Positions 28,758 to 37,718 of a stretch of DNA of 64,000 bases are shown here, piece by piece; the stretch's first letter is position 1, and the number at the start of each line of letters is the position of its first letter. Location: the NCBI RefSeq assembly GCF_017916275.1, contig NZ_JAFMST010000006.1:124001-188000 (forward strand), read 5' to 3'. The position numbers were made by a program, and so were the translations under genes. The notes below the pieces were generated by a model, which did not search any database, was not told the DNA's origin, and saw only the letters and a program-made list of their open reading frames with translations. Source of the stretch: Rubellimicrobium arenae (GTDB lineage: Bacteria; Pseudomonadota; Alphaproteobacteria; Rhodobacterales; Rhodobacteraceae).

Positions 28758-30512
28758 ATGGCGCGCAAGCCGGGCCCCGACGATGGGGCAGAGGTCGCCC
28801 CGGAGGGGCGCGCGGATCTCCCACCGACCGACCGTTCGGAAGCTCCTGACCAGGGCCAGTCCGGCGATTTCCCTGACGTCCGACAGGTCGATGTGGAGGA
28901 GCCGTCGCTCTCATCCTCCGGCGCGCCGGCGACCGAAGGGCGCGTCGAAGCCCTTTCCGAAGAAGGCCTGGTGAGCACGCCATTCGGCGAGCCCGTGACA
29001 TCCGAACCTTTGGGCGGGGCCGACAGGGCCGGATCGACCGGGGCGGCACCATGGACCTCGTCCGCCTCCTCGGATCCGAGGCCGGACGACGCCATCGTCG
29101 CTGGCGGAGGCTCCGACACAGCCATGCGCGGCTCCGAGCCGCTCGGTGGCAACCATTCCGGCCTGCACGGCTCCGAGCCGCTGGTAACCTCCGGTGTCAG
29201 CTCTTCCGCGTCCCGGATCAGCGATACCGGGGCCGCAGCCCCGACGGATCCGGTCAGGCGTCCCCCTCTGTCCGATCTGCCTCCCTCAGCGGCTTCGGTG
29301 CCCGCCTCGCGTCGGAGAGGCGGCTTCGGCGGCCTGCTGCTGGGCGGCATGATCGCCGCGGCCCTTGGGTTCGGGGCGGCCTGGCTGGCGCACGACCGGT
29401 TCGGCCTGTTCCCGGCACGGCTGCCAGCCGATCTGGACCAGCGCCTGGCCGCCCTGGAGGCCGAGCCGACGGTTCCGGCAGATCAGGTGCAGGCGCTGAC
29501 CGACCGTCTGTCCCAGGTCGAGGCGCGTCTCACCACCCTGGAGGAAGCTCCGGCTCAGACCGCGGACGCGACCGCCACGGCTCCCGCCGTCGATCTGGAG
29601 CCGTTGCGGGCCGAACTGGCCCAGGAGGTCCAGACGGCTCAGGAGCGCACGTCCCAACTCGAGCAACGGATCGCTGCCCTTGAGGCTCGTCCGGCCCCGC
29701 CTGCAGGGGGCGAGGCGCCGCTTGGCTCGCTGGCCGCCGAGGGGGCACCCGGACCCTCCGCCCCGGCCGTCGATGCGGAGGCGCTGCGACAGGAGGTCGT
29801 GGCCGCTCTCGAGCCCCGGTTGGGCGAGGCCGAGTCGCGGCTGACCGAGACAGGCTCGACGCTGTCGCAGGTCCAGGCCGCCGTGGACGACCTGGATCGC
29901 CGTCTGGATGCCGCCGAGGCTGCCAGCACGGCCGCGACCCAGCAGGCCCAGGCGGCCGCCAGCGCCGCCACCGAGATGGAGTCCCGCGCCACGGCTGCCG
30001 AGGCGCAGGCCCGCCGGCAAGCGGCGCTGTCCCAGGTTTCCGCCGCGCTGGACGCCGGCGAGACCTTCGAGGCTCCCTTGTCGGACCTCGCCGGAACCGG
30101 CGTCGACATTCCCGGCGCTCTGACCCAATCGGCAGGGGCCGGCGTTCCCACCCTCGCCACCTTGCGCGAGACGTTCCCGGAGGCGGCCCGCGCCGGCCTG
30201 TCCGCGGCCCGCGACCAGGGTCTTCTCGACGATGGCCCGGGCGTCCTCGGTTTCCTGCGGGGACAGCTTTCCTTCCGTTCCGTGACGCCGCGGGAAGGGC
30301 AGGACCCGGATGCGGTCCTATCGCGCGTGGAAGGCGACCTGGGGCAAGGGCGGCTGACCGAGGCACTGGCCGAGATCGACTCGCTGCCCGACCCCGTGAA
30401 GGCTGCCATGGCCGACTGGATCTCGCAGGCCCAGGCCCGGATCGACGCCGAAGCCGCCCTGGCAACCCTGCGCGACGGCGCCACCTCCTCCCAAGCCACC
30501 TCGGCCGACTGA
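28758..30512 (+). CDS. Mitofilin/Mic60-like inner-membrane protein
   Basis: A 584-aa protein with a long disordered acidic N-terminus (about residues 1-190) in which SEPLGG/GSEPL motifs recur, a single membrane segment (GGFGGLLLGGMIAAALGFGA, about residues 195-214), a long coiled coil of LEARL/AALEA-type heptads (about 230-430), and a C-terminal mitofilin-like domain. Alphaproteobacterial homologues are the likely ancestors of mitochondrial Mic60 and shape inner membranes. Location between hemD and hemY is the known conserved context. Start MARKPGPDDG chosen; an in-frame ATG eight codons earlier is possible. Confidence 0.88.
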   Translation: MARKPGPDDGAEVAPEGRADLPPTDRSEAPDQGQSGDFPDVRQVDVEEPSLSSSGAPATEGRVEALSEEGLVSTPFGEPVTSEPLGGADRAGSTGAAPWTSSASSDPRPDDAIVAGGGSDTAMRGSEPLGGNHSGLHGSEPLVTSGVSSSASRISDTGAAAPTDPVRRPPLSDLPPSAASVPASRRRGGFGGLLLGGMIAAALGFGAAWLAHDRFGLFPARLPADLDQRLAALEAEPTVPADQVQALTDRLSQVEARLTTLEEAPAQTADATATAPAVDLEPLRAELAQEVQTAQERTSQLEQRIAALEARPAPPAGGEAPLGSLAAEGAPGPSAPAVDAEALRQEVVAALEPRLGEAESRLTETGSTLSQVQAAVDDLDRRLDAAEAASTAATQQAQAAASAATEMESRATAAEAQARRQAALSQVSAALDAGETFEAPLSDLAGTGVDIPGALTQSAGAGVPTLATLRETFPEAARAGLSAARDQGLLDDGPGVLGFLRGQLSFRSVTPREGQDPDAVLSRVEGDLGQGRLTEALAEIDSLPDPVKAAMADWISQAQARIDAEAALATLRDGATSSQATSAD

Positions 30513-30546
30513 CGGCCCCAGGAACAAGAACCGAAAGGCCCCGGCC

Positions 30547-32004
30547 ATGCTCTGGTCTCTTATCAAGCTCCTCGCCTTCGTGGCCGTCGTCGCGGGGCTC
30601 ACCATCGGTGGCGCCTATCTCATGGAGCAGAGTGGCGGCGCGGTCATCGCCGTCGGCGGCTACGAGTTCACGCTCAGCCCTCTGCAGCTCGCCATCGGAC
30701 TCCTGCTGCTGGCCGTCGTGGTCTGGCTGCTGCTCACGGTGTTCGGCGTGCTCGGCGCGGTCATCCGCTTTCTCAACGGCGACAACAACGCGCTTTCGAA
30801 CCACTTCTCCCGTCGCAAGGAGCGCAAGGGCCTCAATGCGCTGACCGAGGCTGCCGTGGCGCTGGCGTCGGGCGATGGGCGCGGGGCGCTCTCCCGGGCG
30901 ATGGCCGCCAACCGCTATCTCGACCAGCCCGAGCTGACGCAGCTCCTTGTCGCGCAAGCGGCCGAGATGGCGGGCGACCGCGCACGCGCCGAGGAAACCT
31001 ACAAGATCCTCGCTCGCCACGAACGCACGCGGTTCGCCGGTGTCCGGGGTTTGCTGCGCCAGAAGCTGGCGGAGGGTGACGATGTGACGGCGCTCCGGCT
31101 GGCGGAAAAGGCGTTCGAGATCAACCCGCGCCACACCGAGACGCAGGACGTGCTCCTGCGCCTGCAGGCCGAGTCGCATGATTGGGCGGGTGCGCGGAAG
31201 ACGCTGGATGCCCAGCGCAGGTCCGGAGCCTTGCCGCGCGACGTCCACAAGCGGCGGGATGCCATTCTGGCCCTGTCCCAGGCCGCCGACGTCATCGACG
31301 AAAGCAAGAGCATCGAAGCCCGCGAGGCGGCGATCGAGGCCAATCGACTCTCGCCGGATCTTATTCCGGCGGCGGTCATGGCGGCCCGCGGCTATATCGC
31401 AGCCGGCAACTCCCGCTCGGCCGCGCGCATCCTTCGGAAAGCGTGGGACGTGCAGCCGCATCCAGACCTGGCGGCGGCCTTTGCAGAGATCGTTCCGGAC
31501 GAGACGCCGCAGGAGCGCCTCAACCGGTTCAAGGTCCTGACGTCGATCCGCACGGAGCATCCCGAGACGAGGATGCTGGTGGCCGAACTCCTGATCGCCG
31601 CCGAGGACTTTGAGGCTGCCCGCCGTGCGCTGGGCGACCTGCCCGAGACTCAGCCAACCGGCCGCAACCTTACCCTGATGGCCGCGATCGCCCGAGGTCT
31701 GGGCGATGATGAGGCAACGGTCCGGGGCTGGCTGACGCGAGCGCTGGCCGCCCCCCGTGGCCCCCAATGGGTCTGCGACAATTGCGGCCGCATCCATCCG
31801 CATTGGGTTCCGGTCTGCGCGAACTGCCACGCCTTCGACACCCTGAGCTGGAAGACCCCTCCTGCCGAGGCGAGCCTGCCGGGTGGAGTGGAGCTTCTGC
31901 CTCTCCTAGTGCAGAACGGGTCCGAAGGAAGAAGCTCGACGGCGATCACCCCCATCATGGAGGATCTGGAACCCGGCCGCCCAGGCCCGTCGACATCAAG
32001 TTAG
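30547..32004 (+). CDS. hemY: HemY-like membrane protein with TPR repeats
   Basis: A 485-aa protein with two N-terminal membrane segments (LIKLLAFVAVVAGLTIGGAY and QLAIGLLLLAVVVWLLLTVF), then the HemY N-terminal domain (SRRKERKGLNALTEAAVALA) and TPR-like helices. The C-terminus has a zinc-ribbon-like four-cysteine cluster in WVCDNCGRIHPHWVPVCANC. HemY follows hemD in many proteobacteria and is thought to help late tetrapyrrole steps; the biochemical role is not settled. It starts 34 bp after the mitofilin gene, so hemD, the mitofilin gene and hemY form an operon. Confidence 0.9.
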   Translation: MLWSLIKLLAFVAVVAGLTIGGAYLMEQSGGAVIAVGGYEFTLSPLQLAIGLLLLAVVVWLLLTVFGVLGAVIRFLNGDNNALSNHFSRRKERKGLNALTEAAVALASGDGRGALSRAMAANRYLDQPELTQLLVAQAAEMAGDRARAEETYKILARHERTRFAGVRGLLRQKLAEGDDVTALRLAEKAFEINPRHTETQDVLLRLQAESHDWAGARKTLDAQRRSGALPRDVHKRRDAILALSQAADVIDESKSIEAREAAIEANRLSPDLIPAAVMAARGYIAAGNSRSAARILRKAWDVQPHPDLAAAFAEIVPDETPQERLNRFKVLTSIRTEHPETRMLVAELLIAAEDFEAARRALGDLPETQPTGRNLTLMAAIARGLGDDEATVRGWLTRALAAPRGPQWVCDNCGRIHPHWVPVCANCHAFDTLSWKTPPAEASLPGGVELLPLLVQNGSEGRSSTAITPIMEDLEPGRPGPSTSS

Positions 32005-32044
32005 GGCTTCCACCTCCTGCGGGGGGGTGCTAAAGCCCCCCTGC

Positions 32045-32120
32045 GCCGCAGTAGCTCAGCTGGTAGAGCACGTCATTCGTAATGATGGGGTCGGGGGTTC
32101 GAGTCCCTTCTGCGGCACCA
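32045..32120 (+). tRNA. tRNA-Thr(CGT)
   Basis: A 76-nt tRNA with encoded CCA. The acceptor stem pairs GCCGCAG with CTGCGGC, the D-arm contains GCTCAGCTGGTAGAGC, the anticodon loop is TTCGTAA with anticodon CGT for threonine, and the T-arm contains GGTTCGAGTCC. The site-specific integrase gene begins about 220 bp downstream, so the 3' end of this tRNA is the likely attachment site of the island. Confidence 0.97.
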
Positions 32121-32231
32121 CATCTTCCCTTCAGAAGCATCCAAGAAACGCTAAGACCTTTGTTTCTCTTGGTTTTATGTTGACCTCCCGAGGCCATAAG
32201 CCTCCAGGAGACCTCAAGACATCCCGAGATC

Positions 32232-32293
32232 CTGATGGTATCCTTGATGGTATCTCGCTAGTCTGCGGGCCACAGGGCTCCGAAATACCATCA
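32232..32293. repeat. TGATGGTAT repeats between tRNA and integrase
   Basis: Two tandem 12-bp direct copies, CTGATGGTATCC (32232-32243) and TTGATGGTATCT (32244-32255), are followed by an inverted copy ATACCATCA (32285-32293). Their location just upstream of the integrase suggests arm-type binding sites for the integrase or a regulator, but this is inferred from position only. Confidence 0.6.
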
Positions 32294-32343
32294 CCTGCGC
32301 TTCGGTCAGCTCTCACCCGCTTACTTTCACTGAGCGATTCGTC

Positions 32344-33564
32344 ATGCGGCTGACCGCTGTTGCCATTCGGGCCCTCAAGCCGGCTGAGAAGGCCTACAAG
32401 GAGACTGACGGGGGCGGGCTCCACCTCCTCGTTACGCCAGCTGGCGGCAAGCTCTGGCGGATGAACTTCCGCTTCGCCGGCCGGCAGCAAACCTTGGCGC
32501 TCGGCGCCTTCCCGGAAGTCGGCCTCGCCGAGGCCCGGGTCGCGCGCGATGAGGCCAAGAGGCTTATCGCGCAAGGAGTCAACCCCGCAGCCGAGAAGCA
32601 GGCCCGTAAGAGGGGGTCATTACCTGCACCCAAAGCTCCAAGGGGCCCGACGGTCGGGGAGCTAGCCCGCGCGTACATGGAGAAGCGCCGCCGGGAGGGC
32701 GCGGCCGCTGCCACCATGGACAAGATGAACTGGTTCATGGATACGGTCGGCGAGGAGATCCTTGCGATGGCCCCCGACACTGTGGAGCCCCGCAAGATCC
32801 TCGAGCGGCTCCGGGTCTACGAGGCTTCGGGACATCTCGAGAAAGTCGCACGAACCCGGACGTTCCTCGCGCGAGTTTACGCCTTCGCGATCGCTTCGGG
32901 CGATGCCAAGACAAACCCTTGTGCCTTGCTCTCGGAGGCACTGGCCTCGCCCCAAGTGACGCATCACCCCACCATTTTCGAACCGAGCGACTTCGGTAAG
33001 CTGCTTCAGTCCTTCGACAGCTATCGTGGGGACCCATCGGTTCACTTCGCGCTGCGGCTCGGGCCAGTGATCTTCCTCCGCTCGGCAGAGATCCGGCGCT
33101 TGCGGTGGAATCACGTCCGATGGTCCGAGGAACTCATCCGCGTGCCGGGATCTGTCATGAAGAACCATCGCGACCACATCGTTCCGCTGTCGCGTCAGGC
33201 GCGGGCCCTTCTCGAAGAGGTCCTGCCTTGGTCGGGTCCCGGCGGCGGCCGAAACGGCAACGGCCTGATCTTCCCTGGTGCGGTAGACAAGTCGCGGCCG
33301 CTATCCGAGAACACTCTTAACTCCGCGATGCGCCGGATGGGCTACGACAAGTCGGAGATCACCTTCCATGGCCTGAGGCGGACTGCCTCGACCTGGCTCA
33401 ACGAGTCTGGTCTCTTTGAGAGCGATTGGATCGAGCTGCAGTTAGATCATGTGGATCGCGACACTGTTCGCCGAACCTACAACGCGGCCGAGTATCTCGA
33501 GCATCGCCGCCGTATGATGCAGTGGTGGGCGGATCGCCTCGATGAGGTTAAACTAGCTTCATAG
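32344..33564 (+). CDS. P4-type tyrosine recombinase (island integrase)
   Basis: A 406-aa phage integrase of the P4/prophage-CP4-57 type. The N-terminal arm-binding domain begins LTAVAIRALKPAEKAYKETD and continues GGGLHLLVTPAGGKLWRMNF. The catalytic domain has the first Arg in FLRSAEIRRLRWNHV, the box II motif FHGLRRTASTWLNESG, and the distal His and Tyr region QLDHVDRDTVRRTYNAAEYL. It lies immediately downstream of tRNA-Thr(CGT) and points away from it, the classic layout of a genomic island. It should excise and integrate the element at the tRNA 3' end. Confidence 0.95.
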   Translation: MRLTAVAIRALKPAEKAYKETDGGGLHLLVTPAGGKLWRMNFRFAGRQQTLALGAFPEVGLAEARVARDEAKRLIAQGVNPAAEKQARKRGSLPAPKAPRGPTVGELARAYMEKRRREGAAAATMDKMNWFMDTVGEEILAMAPDTVEPRKILERLRVYEASGHLEKVARTRTFLARVYAFAIASGDAKTNPCALLSEALASPQVTHHPTIFEPSDFGKLLQSFDSYRGDPSVHFALRLGPVIFLRSAEIRRLRWNHVRWSEELIRVPGSVMKNHRDHIVPLSRQARALLEEVLPWSGPGGGRNGNGLIFPGAVDKSRPLSENTLNSAMRRMGYDKSEITFHGLRRTASTWLNESGLFESDWIELQLDHVDRDTVRRTYNAAEYLEHRRRMMQWWADRLDEVKLAS

Positions 33565-33622
33565 TATAAGCTCTACTTCAAGTTTCCTGTATCAGGTCGG
33601 CCGCCCTACGTAGGATCCAGAG

Positions 33623-33922
33623 ATGCTTTCTGGAACCTTCGCTATGTCCTCCGCACCCTGCGCCCCTGACGCTACCAGTACCCCCGACCACCCTGTCTTC
33701 ATCGCCGCATCCGAGGTCCAGCGCCGTGTCGCTCTCTCGCTGAGCACGATCCATCGCTATGTTGCGAACGGCTGCTTCCCTGCTCCTCTGAAGCTCGGGC
33801 CCCGGCGCAGTGCTTGGCTCGAGGGGGAAGTAATCGCCTGGCAACTCGACGTGATTGCTGGCCGTCCGCCTGCACCCGGCACCTATATCAAGAAGCCCGC
33901 TAACGATGCCTGCGAGACCTGA
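33623..33922 (+). CDS. AlpA-family excisionase/transcriptional regulator
   Basis: A 99-aa small DNA-binding protein. The MerR-like helix-turn-helix is VFIAASEVQRRVALSLSTIH followed by RYVANGCFPAPLKLGPRRS and AWLEGEVIAWQL, the hallmark of AlpA-type regulators that sit next to P4-type integrases and control excision. It lies 58 bp after the integrase. An internal ATG seven codons in could be the real start. Confidence 0.85.
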   Translation: MLSGTFAMSSAPCAPDATSTPDHPVFIAASEVQRRVALSLSTIHRYVANGCFPAPLKLGPRRSAWLEGEVIAWQLDVIAGRPPAPGTYIKKPANDACET

Positions 33923-34227
33923 CCACAGGTGTGCTACTCTTTGAACAAGCTGAATGAGGAATGCTGCAAGCGTTGCGCGGGCCTGCTCTCTCTACTCCCG
34001 CCATGGTGACACTCACCAACTCAACTACCTGCGCTCCCTCTCTTTGCAGCGGCCGTCAGACAGGACCTAGTTCTCGAGGCCCCAGGCGAGGCGCTGCGGC
34101 TCTGGGCGACGTGAGCGGGCCGCTGCCTGCTGCAATTGTCGAGGCGATCGCAAGGCCAGACTTTCCGTAAGGTATGTGATGCGACTTCGGCCAGTAAAGG
34201 CGGTTCGGAAGCCAATCCGAAGTTGGG
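33923..34227. other. Gene-free stretch between alpA-like gene and cap3
   Basis: About 300 bp separate the AlpA-like gene from the convergent 3' end of cap3. Short open frames exist but have neither plausible ribosome sites nor recognisable protein features. The region is likely spacer in the island. Confidence 0.5.
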
Positions 34228-34686
34228 TCAGAGCGTCAGCGAAACGGCTCGGGACGGCGATTGCCGGACGAACATGTAGGCGCGTGCCTCGAACATCAGC
34301 CAATAACGCAGCCTTACGATGAGCAGGGCAGAGAAGTCGATGTCTCTCTCACCATCCACCAAGCCTTGCATCGAGGCCACATCCTCCGAACTCGGCCTGA
34401 CCGGGAAGCTTGGATGCGAATGCCACTCGCCCAGGTAGTTGAACCGCTTGTAGTCTGCGCCAGTCCTCCGGAAGAATTCGCCAAGCGCTGCTGAGTGATG
34501 CTCGGGGCTGCGAACGAAGTGCGCGGCCGTGCCGGTCACCGGGTCGACGGAGAACTCGACGATCTGGAAATGATCGGGCGCGACCTGCTCCCCCATGAGG
34601 ATTCCGCCGATCTCGCGCCGCCCGGCTCGCTTGAGGTATCCGCTCAGCCTGGCGCGCTGCTCACTGGGCAGGCTGATCGTGATCAT
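34228..34686 (-). CDS. cap3: Cap3, JAMM/JAB deconjugating protease of type II CBASS
   Basis: A 152-aa JAB-domain metalloprotease. The catalytic Glu is in RREIGGILMGEQ (E25). The zinc ligands form GEWHSHPSFPVRPSSEDVAS with H89, H91 and D102, an exact HxH-x10-D JAMM signature. In type II CBASS, Cap3 removes the cyclase from targets to which Cap2 has joined it, counteracting priming. The start overlaps the cap2 stop by 26 bp, so it is the last gene of the leftward cyclase-cap2-cap3 operon. The symbol follows CBASS nomenclature and rests on motif plus context. Confidence 0.92.
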   Translation of the reverse strand: MITISLPSEQRARLSGYLKRAGRREIGGILMGEQVAPDHFQIVEFSVDPVTGTAAHFVRSPEHHSAALGEFFRRTGADYKRFNYLGEWHSHPSFPVRPSSEDVASMQGLVDGERDIDFSALLIVRLRYWLMFEARAYMFVRQSPSRAVSLTL

Positions 34687-36388
34687 CGAATGCGCCAGGC
34701 ATCAGCTCGCGAAGCAACTCAAGGCTCTGCTCCAAGGAGGCTACATCGCGTTCGGCTTTCCAAGGCTCGGCGCCGACCAACTCGATCGGCCACGTCTCGA
34801 ACGGAGCCGAGAAGATCCATCCCCGGCTGAGGCCGACTGCGTAGGCCGGCGAAGGAAAGGCGCTTCCGTCAGGGCGGACCAGCGTGTCTATAACAAAGCG
34901 AGCCAAATGGCCCGCTATGATGGCCACCTCCGCGTCGTCCGCAAGGAGGGGCGCCTCGTCCTCGGCTAGGCCGGCATAAGGCGCCACCGTGTGCGCCAAC
35001 GGTGCCGCGACTCCGTGGGCATTACACCAGTTCACAATCTGGTTCCGCGCCGCCTGCGGCTCGGGCTCGCGCTCCGGTCGGACCCGCGCAACCAAGCCGC
35101 CGATTCCGCCGCCGAAGACCTCGCCCCAGATCATCGGCCTTTGGCTGGCCCGAGCGACGGCCGCGCAAAAGTTGAAGCAGCTGGGATCTGCCGTGGCGTC
35201 GACGATGACATCACACGCCTGTAGGCCTGACATCACGAGGTCAGTCGCCTCGGCGCTTTCCTGACCGCCAAGCGCTATGCGGTGGGCCTTAACTTCCACC
35301 TCGCCGGCGATCTCGATGAGACGCGCGCGAAGCGCATCCACCTTGTGAACACCGACGGCAGGCGAGGCGAGCTCGTTGCGCACGAGGTTGCCCTCCAGCA
35401 GGACGTCGTCATCGACGAGTGTGAAGCGACGCAGCCCCGCTCGCAGGAGCATTGCCGCTATCTTGGACCCGAGCGAACCACAGCCTACGAGGCCCACGCT
35501 CTTCTCGGCGAGTGTGGCATAGCTATACGGGACGCGGGATTCGACTGGCTCGAGCATGAGCGTGCGCGAGCGGCAGAAATGGCGAGTGCCATTCGCGTCG
35601 AACACAAGGAAGTGGGCCGGATCCTCGCTCGTCAGGATAACGAAATCCAGATCTTCGCCAGCCTGCATAGCCCGCTCCCGGAGGGCGGCGAAGCCCAGAT
35701 CGCCTAGGAGAGAGGACAAGCCTTCCCGGGTCGGTGTGGGCATCGAGAAGTCAGGTGGAAGGCGAATTGCAAAGCCCCGACGAGAGGTCCCAGGCACCCC
35801 AACAGGCCAAGCCCCAACCCAAGGCGACCCCTCGATATCGGTCACGGTCGTGGCGACCACGCCAAACTGAAATTTCTCAAGAAGGCCGATCTCGACGCAC
35901 AGCCCCGCTTCAAGGTGTCGCAGTCGTTCGTTGGCCGCCTGCGTTATCAGGAACCTGAAGGACGTCCCACGAACGCTCTGCCCCGAAGAGAGACGATGTG
36001 CCGAAGGCACTTCGACAGGAGCCAAGCCCCTTTCGCTGGTCAAGAGCCGATGGGCACTTTCCAACATCGTCGCGCCCGTGATGTCGGCGGTCCAATTGTC
36101 GGCACGATACTCAAGGCAGAGGCTCCCGCCGTCACCGTACTGGTGACCCGACAGCCGGGTCCCCTCACGCGGCACGACCCTGGGCGGGGCGTTCGGATGA
36201 AATTCCGAGTATGTCATTGTGAGCGGGATCACCTCGCCCTCGTGATCGACATCGAAGTCGACAGCCAGAACCGCTCCACTGGACAGATGCCATCGCACGT
36301 TGCGGAGCCAGCTAGCTCGCTCGGCAAGGTCGGCGATGCCTCGGCGCTCCGCTTTGGCTCGCGTCGGATCCTCCAGCCACCAAATCAT
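34661..36388 (-). CDS. cap2: Cap2, E2-E1 fusion that conjugates the CBASS cyclase
   Basis: A 575-aa ubiquitin-transfer-like enzyme. The N-terminal E2-like domain has its probable catalytic Cys in YGDGGSLCLEYRADNWT (C91). The C-terminal E1/ThiF-like adenylation domain begins at SVGLVGCGSLGSKIAAMLLR (about 298-317), followed by LVDDDVLLEGNLVRNEL and DVIVDATADPS; a candidate E1 catalytic Cys is C455 in QIVNWCNAHGV. Cap2 adenylates the cyclase C-terminus and links it to targets, which primes nucleotide second-messenger synthesis. Start at 36388 is fixed by an ATGA overlap with the cyclase stop; a longer in-frame reading into the cyclase gene is rejected. Confidence 0.93.
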   Translation of the reverse strand: MIWWLEDPTRAKAERRGIADLAERASWLRNVRWHLSSGAVLAVDFDVDHEGEVIPLTMTYSEFHPNAPPRVVPREGTRLSGHQYGDGGSLCLEYRADNWTADITGATMLESAHRLLTSERGLAPVEVPSAHRLSSGQSVRGTSFRFLITQAANERLRHLEAGLCVEIGLLEKFQFGVVATTVTDIEGSPWVGAWPVGVPGTSRRGFAIRLPPDFSMPTPTREGLSSLLGDLGFAALRERAMQAGEDLDFVILTSEDPAHFLVFDANGTRHFCRSRTLMLEPVESRVPYSYATLAEKSVGLVGCGSLGSKIAAMLLRAGLRRFTLVDDDVLLEGNLVRNELASPAVGVHKVDALRARLIEIAGEVEVKAHRIALGGQESAEATDLVMSGLQACDVIVDATADPSCFNFCAAVARASQRPMIWGEVFGGGIGGLVARVRPEREPEPQAARNQIVNWCNAHGVAAPLAHTVAPYAGLAEDEAPLLADDAEVAIIAGHLARFVIDTLVRPDGSAFPSPAYAVGLSRGWIFSAPFETWPIELVGAEPWKAERDVASLEQSLELLRELMPGAFDDHDQPAQ

Positions 36389-37638
36389 GTTGCGCCGCCG
36401 AAGCCCTGGGGCTTCGTCGGCACCCGTTCCTTGTTGGGGAACGACAACGCCGCACTGGGAGGAGCGACAGAGGCCGCTTTGAGGAGCGTGGGTCGAGCGG
36501 CAGGCTGACGACGCCGGTAGGTACGGTCCGCGAGCTCGGTGCCCACTCCACGTTCCCAAGTCTCCGTAATGATCTTGCGGTCAGTCGAGCTCGCGGCCTG
36601 CAAGAAGTCGCCTCGCGCTCTGTCCAGCCATTCGAAGAAGGCCTGAGCCCGTTCAGGGTGCGCAGCCCACTTGTCAGCGAAGTTTTCCAAGGCGTCGGTA
36701 GGATTGGGTAACCAGTAACGGCCGGCGCGCTGTTCGATATGCTGATCCATGCCGGCGAGGATGGACGCGAGCGCCTGCCCGACGGACTCTTCTCCTTGGT
36801 AAGAGTGCGCTGAAAGAGTAGTAAGGATCACCGAAATCGGGCGGACTTCCGAGCGGCCTTCGAACATCTGATCGCGGTGGCGCTTCAGAATCATGACTGC
36901 GGCTTGGAGCGGAGTACGCACCTTGTAGTCTGGTATGTCCTCGATGCTTGCCCGAACCTGTTCAGCCAGCACCCGCTTCCTGCGTTCCAAGGTCACAGCC
37001 ATACGGCTCTTGAACCACTCGCTGTAGCCCTTCGGGTTGGAACGAGGCCAGTCGTCAGTGACGTACGGGTAGCTCCAGACCTCGTTGTCGGTGATGGCGA
37101 TCGCAGTTGAGGTCCATCGAGGATCGGCGCCCTTGCTTTCAAGCAGAGCACGCACGGATGCCTCGTTCGGAAGTGCGGGGACCACGTCCATGTGGAACTG
37201 CGCACCATCCGCATAGTCGAGCGCCCAACAGCGCCGCCCCTCCCTGAGGGGCTTGATCATGCTCTTCGACCGACGATAAGCCTCGATCTCTGCCCCGAGT
37301 AGCGCCTTCAACTTCTGCTGGCTGAGGTGGCCCTTGCTCAGCTTGCGAAGCTCGCACACGGAGTCGACGTCGTACTCTTCGTCCTCATTCGAGGGTCGGA
37401 TCGTGGTTCCAAGACGGAAGGATCCTTGGACGTAGACCTGTGGATCGTACTCACGAACTGTCGACCCATCCCGGTGCAGCCACTCACCGAGCGACTTGTA
37501 GCTTCGCTCCGCCTCCTCGTAGCGGCTCGGCGGAACGCTCAGCTCCTCGGCGAGATCCTCTAGAAACTCGGCGCTCTCGGTCGAGAGGTCAGGTCTTCTC
37601 ACATCAACCCTCCAAACATAATCCCGCTGTGAAGCCAC
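36385..37638 (-). CDS. CD-NTase (CBASS cyclic-oligonucleotide synthase), CdnG-like
   Basis: A 417-aa cGAS/DncV-like nucleotidyltransferase. The G-S motif is VYVQGSFRLGTTIRPS (residues 68-83), the metal-binding acidic pair lies in DEEYDVDSVCEL (D90, D92) and the third Asp in FHMDVVPALP (D151). All three catalytic acids are present, so it should be active on phage infection. The C-terminus is a flexible Pro/Ser/Lys-rich tail ending in QGFGGAT, the part that Cap2 enzymes join to targets. Association with an HNH-SAVED effector suggests clade G and a cyclic dinucleotide product such as 3',2'-cGAMP, but clade and product are inferred. First gene of the leftward operon. Confidence 0.92.
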   Translation of the reverse strand: MASQRDYVWRVDVRRPDLSTESAEFLEDLAEELSVPPSRYEEAERSYKSLGEWLHRDGSTVREYDPQVYVQGSFRLGTTIRPSNEDEEYDVDSVCELRKLSKGHLSQQKLKALLGAEIEAYRRSKSMIKPLREGRRCWALDYADGAQFHMDVVPALPNEASVRALLESKGADPRWTSTAIAITDNEVWSYPYVTDDWPRSNPKGYSEWFKSRMAVTLERRKRVLAEQVRASIEDIPDYKVRTPLQAAVMILKRHRDQMFEGRSEVRPISVILTTLSAHSYQGEESVGQALASILAGMDQHIEQRAGRYWLPNPTDALENFADKWAAHPERAQAFFEWLDRARGDFLQAASSTDRKIITETWERGVGTELADRTYRRRQPAARPTLLKAASVAPPSAALSFPNKERVPTKPQGFGGAT

Positions 37639-37718
37639 CCCTCAGGTGATCAGCGGCCTCGACTGGACTTGGTGAATGAAACGTGAACACGATATAGTTG
37701 AGAGATGCAGGGACCGCT
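37639..37718. promoter_or_regulatory. Divergent promoter region of the CBASS locus
   Basis: Only 80 bp separate the cyclase start (leftward) from the cap5 start (rightward). Both operons must be driven from here or from within coding ends. The DNA is less G+C-rich than its surroundings (GAACACGATATAGTTG around 37684). AGGGA lies just before the cap5 ATG at 37719. I cannot assign individual -35/-10 boxes with confidence. Confidence 0.55.

Noticed and set aside
32232-32293. CRISPR-like repeats
   Set aside because: Only two tandem copies and one inverted copy of a 9-12-bp motif with no spacers; no CRISPR array or cas gene was seen anywhere in the window.
33961-34170. Small frame between the AlpA-like gene and cap3
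   Set aside because: No ribosome site, low complexity and no recognisable family; more likely spacer.
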